Shown: in pieces, positions 21,852-30,020 of the stretch
Position numbering within the stretch: position 1 is the first letter of the stretch
Layout: every line of letters begins with the position of its first letter
Made by a program: the position numbers and the translations under genes
Assembly (NCBI GenBank): GCA_014656495.1
Contig: BNCN01000001.1
Coordinates: 930,001 to 994,000 of the forward strand
Source: Comamonas sp. KCTC 72670
GTDB taxonomy: Bacteria > Myxococcota > Myxococcia > Myxococcales > Myxococcaceae
Reading direction: 5' to 3'
DNA length: 64,000 nucleotides
Notes under the pieces: model-generated
Seen by the model: the letters and a program-made list of their open reading frames with translations, nothing else
Told to the model about the DNA's origin: nothing
Databases searched by the model: none

Positions 21852-21913
21852 GACGTGCCGGCGTCGCCACGACGGCGCTTGTCGTCACCGCGCGTGGGCG
21901 TTATCCCCGGGCC

Positions 21914-22900
21914 GTGCGATTCCAGCCCACCCAGCCCTTCGTGCCCGCGCCCGGCCTGGCGAACGAACATGCGCAGACCATCTACGCCTCGCTCGTGCGC
22001 CCCACGCGCACGCCCGCGCTGCGCCGGGAACGCCTGGAGTTGCCGGATGGCGACTTCGTGGACCTGGACGGCTTCGACGGCCCGACGGGCGCGCCGCACG
22101 TGGTGGCGCTTCACGGCCTGGAGGGCTCGTCCCAGGCGGGCTACGTCACGGCCATCCTCCGCGGCGCCCAGGAGCGAGGCTGGGGCGCCACCGCGCTCAA
22201 CTTCCGCTCGTGCAGCGGCGAGCCCAACCGGCTGGCGCGCTCGTACCACTCGGGCGACGTGGACGACGCGCTGCGCGTGCTGAACGAGACGCGCGCCCGT
22301 GTCACCGGACCGCTCTTCGCCGTGGGCTTCTCGCTGGGCGCCAACGTGCTGTGCCGGCTGCTGGAGACGCTGGGCGACGACGCGCCCGTGGACGCCGCCG
22401 CGTCCGTCAGCGCGCCGTATGACTTGGACGCCTGCTGCCGGAAGCTGGATGGAGGCGGGCCCTTCCACCTGCTCTACCGCGAGCGCTTCCTGCGCACGTT
22501 GAAGCAGAAGGCCCGGCACAAGCTGCGGCACTTCCCGGGCGCCTTCGATGGCGAGGCCCTGGAAGCGGCGCGCACCATCCGCGCCTTCGACGACGCCGTC
22601 ACCTCCGTGCTGCACGGGTACCGGGACGCCGCCCACTACTACGCGGAGTCCTCCTCGGGCCCCCGGCTGCACGCCATCCGCCGCCCCACCCTGCTGCTGA
22701 GCGCGGCCGACGACCCGATGCTGGAGACGCCGGTCATTCCCCCCGCCGCCACGGACAATCCCTTCCTGAGCGTCGTGCTGACCGACCATGGCGGACACGT
22801 GGGCTTCGTCGGAGGCCGGCTGCACCGCCCCGACTTCTGGGCCGAAGCGCAGGTGCTGGCCTTCTTCGACGCCGTGCGGGCCCAGCCCTCACCCAAATGA
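21914..22900 (+). CDS. Alpha/beta hydrolase of the YheT/ABHD1 family
   Basis: A 328-residue serine hydrolase. The nucleophile elbow is GFSLGAN near residue 139. The acid is probably in the AADDPML segment near 275 and the His in DHGGHVGF near 296. HGLEGSS near 64 forms the oxyanion region. The pattern LPDGDFVDLD near the N-terminus and NFRSCSGEPN is characteristic of the YheT-type group, predicted esterases. It starts with GTG. Its 3' end overlaps the convergent next gene by 12 bp. Confidence 0.85.
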   Translation: MRFQPTQPFVPAPGLANEHAQTIYASLVRPTRTPALRRERLELPDGDFVDLDGFDGPTGAPHVVALHGLEGSSQAGYVTAILRGAQERGWGATALNFRSCSGEPNRLARSYHSGDVDDALRVLNETRARVTGPLFAVGFSLGANVLCRLLETLGDDAPVDAAASVSAPYDLDACCRKLDGGGPFHLLYRERFLRTLKQKARHKLRHFPGAFDGEALEAARTIRAFDDAVTSVLHGYRDAAHYYAESSSGPRLHAIRRPTLLLSAADDPMLETPVIPPAATDNPFLSVVLTDHGGHVGFVGGRLHRPDFWAEAQVLAFFDAVRAQPSPK

Positions 22901-23491
22901 CCACAGGATGCCGAGCTTCGCCGTGGGCTCGATGTCGCTCAGGCTCCAGCCATGGAAGTTGGCGGGCTCCAGCGCGTCACGGAACTGCTCATCCACGCCG
23001 ACGATGCCCGGGCTGTAGAGCCGCATCACGCTGACGCCGCCCCGCACGAAGAAGGTCAAACGCCGCGGCGTCTGCCATTCGAAGCCCAGCAAGGCGCTCG
23101 CGTAGGAGTAGCCCACGCGCTCGAAGGAATGGATGGGCATCTGCGTGCGGTCCACGATGCGCCGCTCCAGGCCCTCGCCGTTCGCCGGCCGCGCGTGCCC
23201 GGCCTCCAGCGTCAGCGCGGGCGACAGCGCGCCCTTCCACGGCAGCAACGTGAGCCCCACGCGCGCGCCGGGCCGGACACCGTTGTGGGTGCCGCCGACG
23301 TGGAGCCGCAGCATGCGCGTGGGCCGGAACGACAGAGAGAGTCCCGCGCCCTCCGGCGCGCTGGCGTCCAGCATCAGCCCGAAGGGCGCCAACCGCTCCG
23401 GGTCCTGCGTCCTGCGCTGGAACCCCGCCGTCGGCGCGGTCTGCGCCGTCAGCATCATCCCCACCGCCGCCAGAGCGGACACCGCCCCCAT
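22889..23491 (-). CDS. Secreted protein, predicted outer-membrane barrel
   Basis: A 200-residue protein with an N-terminal signal peptide (MGAVSALAAVGMMLTAQT) and beta-rich alternating strands, ending LGILWSFG. No known family is recognised. A strong GGGAGG is found 7 bases before the ATG at 23491, supporting the start. It is convergent with the hydrolase gene, and the two coding regions overlap by 12 bp at their 3' ends. Confidence 0.65.
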   Translation of the reverse strand: MGAVSALAAVGMMLTAQTAPTAGFQRRTQDPERLAPFGLMLDASAPEGAGLSLSFRPTRMLRLHVGGTHNGVRPGARVGLTLLPWKGALSPALTLEAGHARPANGEGLERRIVDRTQMPIHSFERVGYSYASALLGFEWQTPRRLTFFVRGGVSVMRLYSPGIVGVDEQFRDALEPANFHGWSLSDIEPTAKLGILWSFG

Positions 23492-24487
23492 GCACTGCCT
23501 CCCGTGATGCGACCCCGTCCCGCCCGTCCTCCCACCCCACCGTTTCGAGCGACCCCACGGGTGAAGCTACTGCGCGCCCTCCGACTTTCATCCGCGGCTC
23601 GGACACGCGATGACCGCCTGCCTGGTCAGCATTGGGCGGCGACATGACGCCTCGCCCATGCCGGGCCCCAGGCCGCGGCCCCTTCAAACGCCGGTGCGAA
23701 CCCGCCGCGCTCCGCCCCCACGAAGCACAGCGGGTCCGCTCCCGTCACGCCCCCCCGTTCTGCTCCCGAACCTGTCGTAGCGCCCGGCCCTGCTGGCTCG
23801 AATCCATCGCGCTCCACCCCCATGAAGCGCGGCGACTCAGAGCCCCTACTCCCCCCGTCCTGCTCCCAGCCCCGTCCTCGAGCCTGGCCCTGCTGGTACG
23901 TCCCTCACCGACCCCGCCCCCACGAGGCGCCGCGAAGGACGCACCGTGCTGCTCCCCCCCATCCCACCGAGACCCGCCTCCCCACTCCAGGCGCCGTCCC
24001 AGCTCCTCCCGCCCCCTGCAACCCGCCACGCGCACCGGAGCTCCACCCTCACCTACCCGCCCCGTCTCCCGGTCCGCGTCGCACCGTGCCCAACGCCATA
24101 GCATTCGCCGTGCCGAGCCTGATGACAGACGAAACATGAGCTGTTTCAGCCACTTATGAAAACAGGGGGCGGACGGACGGTCTCGGCGCGGGACGGCGGC
24201 CGGAAAAAACTACGTCCGCGGGCCGGAAGGCCTGTCCTGACGTCCCAGTGCGCTGTCGGGAGGGCGACGAAACCGGAGTCCTCGCGGCGGACGCATCCAG
24301 ACGTCGAACACCCCACACTCGCGAGGCGCGCGGGGCAGGCTTCGTCTCGCGCTGTTCCGTCGGGCCCTCGCCCTGGCCGTGGACTCACGAGGCGAGACAT
24401 TCCGGACGACGTGGCCCTTGAACCCGTGTCCAGACGTCACGCCCCCGCGACACGTCTGGATTGGCCCCGCGTCGCCGGTGTGGCGGC
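23492..24487. other. 1-kb non-coding tract, strongly C-rich on the plus strand
   Basis: Nearly 1 kb without a credible gene. From about 23640 to 24110 the plus strand is dominated by C with few G, giving a strong strand asymmetry. Within it lies the degenerate 100-bp repeat described separately. Open frames exist on both strands, but their translations are low-complexity Arg/Pro/Ser or Gly/Arg/Glu strings with no start signal. From 24150 to 24487 base composition returns to normal and nothing is recognised. Confidence 0.6.
23708..24020. repeat. Degenerate tandem repeat, about 100-bp unit, three copies
   Basis: Copy anchors CACGAAGC (23719), CATGAAGC (23821) and CACGAGGC (23921) are spaced 102 and 100 bp apart, each preceded by a C-rich CGCCCC/CACCCC run. 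Copies 1 and 2 also share CCCCCCGTyCTGCTCCC and GGCCCTGCTGG at equivalent positions; copy 3 is more diverged. Read on the minus strand, the anchor could encode a GVERDGFEPAGPG-like unit, so this may be the remnant of a repeat-protein gene. Confidence 0.6.
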
Positions 24488-24895
24488 TCAAGCGCGGCCG
24501 ATGGGCGGGCGCAACAATCGGAGCAGCTCTTGCGCGAGCACCTCTTGCACGGCCTGATGCAACGCGGCGAGCAACTGGTGGAGCGCCTCCGCCGTGTCCC
24601 CGTGCGCTTCGACCACGCGCTCATGCTGCCCGTCGAAGATGCGCAGCCGGCCGGGCACCAGCGTGATGATGGGCTGCTCGGGGTGGCGTTTGCGCAACAG
24701 GCCCAGGAAGAGCGGGTGGTCCTCGTCCGGGCGGCGCAGGTCCACCACCACCAGGGCGGGAGGACGGGCCGCCAAGGCGGCGAAGGCATCGTCGGTGTCG
24801 CCCGTCGCGGAGACGGCGAGGTCCGGCGCTTCGAGGATGCGCCGCAGCAGCTCGCGCGAGGGGCTGTGAGGGCTGACGACGAGGACGCGGCGCAT
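24488..24895 (-). CDS. Receiver-domain-like protein
   Basis: A 135-residue protein beginning MRRVLVVSPHSPSRELL and continuing with the alternating beta/alpha order of a CheY-type receiver. The probable phosphoacceptor is the Asp in LVVVDLRRPDEDHP near residue 53. The usual early acidic pair is missing (SPHS in place of a DD/DE pair), which would weaken magnesium binding, so phosphorylation is uncertain. No output domain follows; the C-terminal 35 residues form an amphipathic Leu/Ala/Gln helix. A gap of 13 bp precedes the downstream transporter gene on the same strand. Confidence 0.65.
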   Translation of the reverse strand: MRRVLVVSPHSPSRELLRRILEAPDLAVSATGDTDDAFAALAARPPALVVVDLRRPDEDHPLFLGLLRKRHPEQPIITLVPGRLRIFDGQHERVVEAHGDTAEALHQLLAALHQAVQEVLAQELLRLLRPPIGRA

Positions 24896-24908
24896 CGTGC
24901 CCTGGAAT

Positions 24909-25358
24909 CTAGCCCTTCCAGACGGCGATGGCGGCCCCCATGAAGGCGACCCCCGAGCCCAGCACCCGGGGGAAGGTGGCCGGGCGGCCTTCGACCATCG
25001 CGTCCCACACGAGGCTGGTGATGAGCTGCGCGGCCATCAGCAGCAGCGCGGACTGCACCGCGCCCAGGCGGCTCATGGCCCAGGGCATGCCGAGCACGAT
25101 GACGACGCCGCACAACCCGGGCAGCAGGTGCCAGGGCGTGAAGCCACTCAGGCGGCCCTGCCCCGCCGCGGCCTCGGGCCAGAGGCCCGGAACGGTCCGC
25201 ACGGCCATGTACACCGCGAAGGTGGCCACCGTCGCCACCACCATGTTCACGAGGACCGCGCTCATCAGGCCCCACTGGCCCGCGAAGCGACGGTTGAGAC
25301 CGGCCTGGGCGACGACCGCCAGGCCACACAGCATGGGAACGAGCGTGATGAAGCGCAT
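24909..25358 (-). CDS. YdcZ/DUF606-type small DMT transporter
   Basis: A 149-residue integral membrane protein with five hydrophobic helices, matching the short DMT-superfamily group DUF606 (YdcZ). These proteins act as dimers or paired subunits; substrates are mostly unknown. The frame is open 69 codons upstream, but MRFITLVPMLCG at 25358 begins the first helix and gives the normal family length of 140-150 residues. It lies divergently from the XPB-like helicase gene, 103 bp away. Confidence 0.85.
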   Translation of the reverse strand: MRFITLVPMLCGLAVVAQAGLNRRFAGQWGLMSAVLVNMVVATVATFAVYMAVRTVPGLWPEAAAGQGRLSGFTPWHLLPGLCGVVIVLGMPWAMSRLGAVQSALLLMAAQLITSLVWDAMVEGRPATFPRVLGSGVAFMGAAIAVWKG

Positions 25359-25461
25359 GCGGCGCGCTGGGTACCGTGAACAGCGCCCACCTGCAAGCCT
25401 GCCTCCGAGCCCCATTGAGACTGGCGAAACCCAGGATGACCGGATAGGTCCCACCCTTCCG

Positions 25462-26841
25462 ATGCCGTCGCCCACCGAGCTCCACTTCGACTGCGGCACC
25501 CTCGTCGCGCCCACGCTGCCGGAGGACGCGCGGCTGCGCGCCCTCTTCCAGAAGGATGGGCGCACCGGCGTGTACCGCGCGCCCGCGTGGCACTACCGCG
25601 ACGTGGTGCTGCGGCTGCGAGAGCTCGGCCTGCCGTACGACGACAAGGCGAAGCGCTTCGAGCCGCTGGAGCTGCCGCTCACCTCGCCCATCTCCCCCTT
25701 CCCACATCAGCAGCAGGCGCTGGACGCCTGGACGCGCGCGGGAGGCCGGGGGCTGGTGGAGCTGCCCACGGGCGCGGGCAAGACGCTGTTGGCCGTGCTG
25801 GCCATCGCCCACGTGAAGCGCCCCGCGCTGGTGGTGGTGCCCACGCTGGACTTGATGGCGCAGTGGCAGGGCGTGCTGGCGCGGCACTTCGCCGTGCCGG
25901 TGGGCCTGCTGGGCGGCGGGGTGAACGACCGGCAGCCGCTGACGGTGACGACGTACGACTCAGCGGCGATGCAGACGGAGTTCCACGGCAACCGCTTCGG
26001 CCTCTTGGTGTGTGACGAGTGCCACCACCTGCCCGCGCCCAGCTACCGCTTCATCGCGGAGGGCTCGCTGGCGCCCTACCGGCTGGGCCTCACCGCGACG
26101 CTGGAGCGCACCGACGGCGGAGAGCGCGTGTGCGAGGAGCTGCTGGGCCCGCGGGTCCACCACACGGACATCCGGCAGCTGCAGGGTGAGTACCTGGCCC
26201 CGTACGAGGTGAAGCGCATCGAGGTGCCCCTGACACCGGACGAGAAGGCCCGCTACGACACGGCCCGCGCGCTGTACCTGAACTTCGTGCGCAGGCTGGG
26301 CGTGCCGCTCTCCGCGCCGGACGGCTGGGCGCGCTTCCTGGCGCAGAGCCAGCGCAGCGACGAGGGCCGCGCCGCCTACCGCGCCTACCGCGAGCAGCGG
26401 CGGATTGCCCTCACGTCCAGCGCCAAGCAGGAGGTGCTGTGGCGCATCCTCCTGGAGCATCGCGACGACCGGGTGCTCGTCTTCACCGATGACAACGAGA
26501 CCGTCTACACGCTGGCGCGGCGCCTGCTGCTGCCCGCGCTCACGCACCACACGCCCGTGCCGGAGCGCAAGGCGTTGCTGGCCGCGTTCGCGTCGGGCGA
26601 GCTGCCCGTGCTGCTGACGTCCCGGGTGCTGAACGAGGGCGTGGACGTGCCCGAGGCCCGCGTGGGTGTGGTGCTCAGCGGCAGCGGCAGCGTGCGCGAA
26701 CACGTGCAGCGCCTGGGGCGCATCCTGCGCAAGCGCCCGGGGAAGCGCGCCCTCTTGTACGAGGTGTGCTCGGCGCAGACGGCGGAGAGCAGCATCAGCG
26801 AGCGGCGGCGCCAGCACGGCGCCTATCAGGAGGGCTCCTGA
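25462..26841 (+). CDS. XPB/Ssl2-type superfamily 2 helicase
   Basis: A 459-residue DNA helicase resembling archaeal and bacterial XPB. The N-terminal damage-recognition-like segment is residues 1-75, Walker A PTGAGKT is near 100, the DECHH box near 187, LTATLERTDGG near 210, and motif VI HVQRLGRILRKRPGK near 415. XPB opens DNA at damage sites. The downstream gene encodes a Bax1-like nuclease, the known partner of archaeal XPB. The start ATG at 25462 is chosen because the frame upstream is unrelated; no strong ribosome binding site is visible. Confidence 0.9.
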   Translation: MPSPTELHFDCGTLVAPTLPEDARLRALFQKDGRTGVYRAPAWHYRDVVLRLRELGLPYDDKAKRFEPLELPLTSPISPFPHQQQALDAWTRAGGRGLVELPTGAGKTLLAVLAIAHVKRPALVVVPTLDLMAQWQGVLARHFAVPVGLLGGGVNDRQPLTVTTYDSAAMQTEFHGNRFGLLVCDECHHLPAPSYRFIAEGSLAPYRLGLTATLERTDGGERVCEELLGPRVHHTDIRQLQGEYLAPYEVKRIEVPLTPDEKARYDTARALYLNFVRRLGVPLSAPDGWARFLAQSQRSDEGRAAYRAYREQRRIALTSSAKQEVLWRILLEHRDDRVLVFTDDNETVYTLARRLLLPALTHHTPVPERKALLAAFASGELPVLLTSRVLNEGVDVPEARVGVVLSGSGSVREHVQRLGRILRKRPGKRALLYEVCSAQTAESSISERRRQHGAYQEGS

Positions 26842-26925
26842 GATGCGGACACGCGTGCAGCCGGATGTGCCGAAACGCGACGCCTGGGGAATGCGCTCCG
26901 GTGCCCACCTGAAAGGCCCCACGCG

Positions 26926-28134
26926 ATGCTGACGCGCGAGCTGCTCAACTTCCGCGTGCGCCAGGGCGTGCTGCGCCCCGCCTTCGTGAAGCGCGATGAC
27001 GCCGGGCTCCTCGGCTTCGCCCAGGACCTGCTCGCCGAAGTCGACGCCTCGCGCGGAGGTCAGCGCGACGACGTGGAAGAATCCCTGGGCCTCAAGGCCG
27101 GCGCCTTCACCCAACCCAAGGTGGCGCGGGGCCTCGTCAAGCTCGTGCTGGACCGGCTCCTCTTCGACGAGCCCTCGCCCGGCGTGACGGAGGCCCGCTG
27201 GGAGCGTTTGAAGTCAGCAGGGCAGGTCCTGCGCGCCCTGCCTCCCGACGCCACCGTCGAGGACTTCGAGGCGCGGCTGTCCCAATCCCTGCCCGTCTCC
27301 CTCGCCGAGGCCCGCGAAGCGCTGTACTCGGACCTGCCGGGTCACCGGCGGCTGGTGGGCTGGGACGGCGAGGCGCTCGACGCCCAGGAGCTCGTGGACC
27401 GTTACAACCTGGCGCTCGCCCAGGGCCCGCTGCTGTCCGCACGGCGCCTGCGGCTGCGCGCCCAGGCCCCCGACCTGCTGCGCGTGCGCAAGGTGCTCCG
27501 GTGGCTCAAGTTCTGCCGGCTGGTCGCCGAGGTCTACCGGGACGACGACAACTGGGCCCTCGACGTGGAGGGCCCCGGGGCGATGCTGTCCCTCCAGAAG
27601 AAGTACGGCCTGCAGTTGGCCACCTTCCTGTCGGTGGTCCCCCTGCTGGAGCGCTGGGAGCTCACCGCCACCGTGGAGCCCTCCCGGCGGCAGGCCACGC
27701 TGATGCTGAGCCACAAGGACCCGCTGCGCTCCCCGCTCCCCGCCGCGCTGGGCCACATCCCGCCGGAGGTGGCGACGCTCGCCGAGGGCTTCGAGGACGA
27801 CGCGTGGGAGCTGGACCTCACGCCCCTGCCCCGGCACGTGGGCGCCTCCGGCCTGTGCGTGCCGGACCTCATGTTCCGCCACCGCGAGTCCCGCCGAGAA
27901 GTGGCCCTGGAGCTGTTCCACGCCTGGCACGCGGCGCCGCTGGCGCGCAGGCTGACGGAGCTGCGCTCGCGGCCGGATGCCGGGCTGCTGCTGGGCGTGG
28001 ACCGGGCGCTGGCGAAGGAGGCGCCGGAGCGCGAGCACCTGGAAGCCCACCCGCAGGTGATGCTCTTCAACGGCTTCCCGTCGGCGCGCAAGCTGCGCGA
28101 ACGCCTGGCGCGCCTGGAGGCGCCCACGCCGTGA
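26926..28134 (+). CDS. Bax1-like nuclease (DUF790)
   Basis: A 402-residue DUF790 protein starting MLTRELLNFRVR, the family's typical opening. The C-terminal part holds a PD-(D/E)xK-like nuclease pattern: CVPDLMFRH followed by the REVALELF strand near residues 325-340. In archaea, Bax1 binds XPB and cuts DNA at bubble structures opened by the helicase. The gene follows the XPB-like helicase by 84 bp on the same strand, supporting a helicase-nuclease pair for excision repair. The link is by family and neighbourhood; partner binding is inferred. Confidence 0.88.
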   Translation: MLTRELLNFRVRQGVLRPAFVKRDDAGLLGFAQDLLAEVDASRGGQRDDVEESLGLKAGAFTQPKVARGLVKLVLDRLLFDEPSPGVTEARWERLKSAGQVLRALPPDATVEDFEARLSQSLPVSLAEAREALYSDLPGHRRLVGWDGEALDAQELVDRYNLALAQGPLLSARRLRLRAQAPDLLRVRKVLRWLKFCRLVAEVYRDDDNWALDVEGPGAMLSLQKKYGLQLATFLSVVPLLERWELTATVEPSRRQATLMLSHKDPLRSPLPAALGHIPPEVATLAEGFEDDAWELDLTPLPRHVGASGLCVPDLMFRHRESRREVALELFHAWHAAPLARRLTELRSRPDAGLLLGVDRALAKEAPEREHLEAHPQVMLFNGFPSARKLRERLARLEAPTP

Positions 28135-28157
28135 GCCCCGAGGCCGGGAGCCGGACC

Positions 28158-28523
28158 TCAGCCCCGCGGCTTGAACTGCGCCGCGAGCACGCTGAGGATT
28201 CGGATGGATGTCCGGTCGAGCTGCTTGGCCCGGCGCATCAAACGCCGCAGCTCGGCGGACTCGCCGTAGTCGCTGGGCGGCTCGTTGGCCCACTTCACGT
28301 CCTGCACCGGTTTGAGCCCCAACGCTTCGTCCGCGGAGATGGAGAGCACCGTGCACAGCCGGCGGAACGTCTGGATGCTCGGCAGCATGTGGCCGCGCTC
28401 GAGCCGGCCGTAGACTTCGCTCGCGATGCCAATCCGCTCCGCCACGTCGGCCTGGGTCAGGTTCAGGCGGGTCCGGGCGAGGCGCGCCGCTCCTCCAAGG
28501 CGGGATGCGAGGGTCTTTTCCAT
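28158..28523 (-). CDS. XRE-family transcriptional regulator
   Basis: A 121-residue protein with a helix-turn-helix of the Cro/CI type at about residues 20-70 (LTQADVAERIGIASEVYGRLERG). The C-terminal region is charged and probably helical (RRLMRRAKQLDR), with no other domain. It is convergent with the Bax1-like gene, 23 bp apart, and divergent from the degenerate receiver gene. The target is unknown. Confidence 0.85.
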   Translation of the reverse strand: MEKTLASRLGGAARLARTRLNLTQADVAERIGIASEVYGRLERGHMLPSIQTFRRLCTVLSISADEALGLKPVQDVKWANEPPSDYGESAELRRLMRRAKQLDRTSIRILSVLAAQFKPRG

Positions 28524-28661
28524 GGGTCGTTAACCTACCGGGTCTGCACATGTCGATATGACTTGAGAGGTTGGCATCCAAGAACTTCCTGAGTAGTCTT
28601 GTAGGTAGGCAACCTCGTGCGTTTGGCCAACCACACAGGTCTCACCCCTGAAGCGAAGAAC

Positions 28662-29015
28662 ATGCTGACCTTCTTGTTCGTGGATGAAGACCCGCGTTCG
28701 CTCGCGGCGCTGCGGCGGCTCGTCAGGGACCTGCCGGGTGGCAAGCGCTTCGCCCGGTGCATGGATGAAGCGCTCGCGCTCGTGAGGGCGGAGCACCCCG
28801 CGGTGGTGGTGACGGGTGACCTGCTTCCGGATGGAGACGGGCTGGGTCTCCTCGAACAGGTGCGGGCCCAGCATCCCCGCACCGCCTGCGCGCTGCACGC
28901 GGTGATGCCGCCCCGGGTCCGGGACATCACCTGGATGGACCGGGCCGCGCCGCCCTCGGAAGTCCATGCCCTGCTGCGGATGCTGGGCGCCGGACAGGCC
29001 CACCAGCCGGCCTGA
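28662..29015 (+). CDS. Degenerate response-regulator receiver
   Basis: A 117-residue single-domain receiver-like protein starting MLTFLFVDEDPRSL, with the acidic pair near residue 8-9. The usual D-x-x-x-P motif of the phosphoacceptor loop reads GDLLPDGDG: counting back from the Pro, the acceptor position is Gly and an Asp sits one place later. The Lys near the end is also absent (VMPPR). It may therefore work without normal phosphorylation. The frame extends 15 codons upstream to a GTG at 28617, but the ATG at 28662 begins directly at the fold. Confidence 0.6.
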   Translation: MLTFLFVDEDPRSLAALRRLVRDLPGGKRFARCMDEALALVRAEHPAVVVTGDLLPDGDGLGLLEQVRAQHPRTACALHAVMPPRVRDITWMDRAAPPSEVHALLRMLGAGQAHQPA

Positions 29016-29108
29016 GACAGCGGCCCGTCCTGGCAGGACCTCCCAGGTCGGCCCCACTCGGAGCAGCATCCCCGGGAGCCTCGCGTTAAGGTGCGCCCTT
29101 CACGCGCC

Positions 29109-29939
29109 ATGAAGCTCTACGCCATCAGCGACCTGCACCTGCGCCACAACGACAACCGCCTGGCGCTCCAGGCGCTCCCCGCCCATCCCGAGGACTGGCT
29201 CATCGTGGCCGGGGACGTGGGCGAGACGCTGGCGGAGATGGAGTTCATGCTGAGCACCCTCACCCAGCGCTTCCGTCAGGTCATCTGGGTGCCGGGCAAT
29301 CACGAGCTGTGGACGATGCCGTCCGAGCAGCCGCAACTGAAGGGCGAGGCGCGCTACCAGCGGATGGTCAGCCTGTGCCGCGGCTACGGCGCCCTCACCC
29401 CGGAGGACCCCTACCCCCGCTGGCCCGGCCCCGGCCCCGAGCGCGTCATCGTCCCCATGTTCCTGGGGTACGACTACACGTTCCGCCCGGACCACGTGCC
29501 CGCGGACAAGGCGCTGGAGTGGGCCTGGGAAGATGACTTGATGTGCACCGACGAGGTGCTCCTCCACCCCGAGCCCTACGCGAGCCGCTCCGCCTGGTGC
29601 GCCGCGCGCGTCGCCTCCACGAAGGCCCGGCTGGACGCCCTGCCCCCGGGCTGCGCCACGGTGCTCATCAACCACTACCCGCTGCGCTACGAGCACGTGC
29701 GGCTGCCGCGCATCCCCCGCTTCTCCATCTGGTGCGGGACGAAGCGCACCGAGGACTGGCACACGCGCTACCGGGCGGAGGTCGTCGTCACCGGGCACCT
29801 GCACATGCCCGCGACGCTGTGGCGGGACGGGGTGCGCTTCGAGGAAGTCTCGCTGGGCTACCCCGCGCAGTGGAAGTACCGGGGCGTGCGCGGCCTGGAC
29901 AGCTGCCTGCGCGTCATCCTCACCGACACCGCGCCCTAG
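29109..29939 (+). CDS. Calcineurin-like metallophosphoesterase
   Basis: A 276-residue metallophosphoesterase. Metal ligands are seen in SDLHLRHND (residues 7-15), AGDVGET near 37, PGNHELW near 68, INHYPLR near 188 and GHLHMP near 230. The substrate is unknown; the fold covers nucleotide phosphodiesterases, phosphatases and nucleases. It starts at the ATG; a GTG six codons upstream is possible. It ends just before a shared terminator, convergent with the M4 protease gene. Confidence 0.87.
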   Translation: MKLYAISDLHLRHNDNRLALQALPAHPEDWLIVAGDVGETLAEMEFMLSTLTQRFRQVIWVPGNHELWTMPSEQPQLKGEARYQRMVSLCRGYGALTPEDPYPRWPGPGPERVIVPMFLGYDYTFRPDHVPADKALEWAWEDDLMCTDEVLLHPEPYASRSAWCAARVASTKARLDALPPGCATVLINHYPLRYEHVRLPRIPRFSIWCGTKRTEDWHTRYRAEVVVTGHLHMPATLWRDGVRFEEVSLGYPAQWKYRGVRGLDSCLRVILTDTAP

Positions 29940-29948
29940 AAATGCGAA

Positions 29949-29983
29949 GCCCCGGGCGCCGCGTGAAGCGGAGCACCCGGGGC
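29949..29983. terminator. Hairpin between convergent genes
   Basis: GCCCCGGG (29949-29956) pairs with CCCGGGGC (29976-29983) around a 19-nt loop that can add further pairs. There is no T-run. Its position between the stops at 29939 and 30021 suggests a terminator or mRNA 3'-end hairpin for both converging genes. Confidence 0.6.
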
Positions 29984-30020
29984 CTCATCGGCGCGGACCT
30001 GGCCGCGCCGTCACTTCAGA

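Noticed and set aside
23700-24020. CRISPR array
   Set aside because: The repeats are 100 bp, degenerate and contiguous, without short identical repeats separated by unique spacers; no cas gene is near.
23632-24159. Plus- and minus-strand frames across the C-rich repeat tract as a protein gene
   Set aside because: Products are low-complexity, lack a ribosome binding site and show no domain; the repeat decay suggests they are not maintained as coding.
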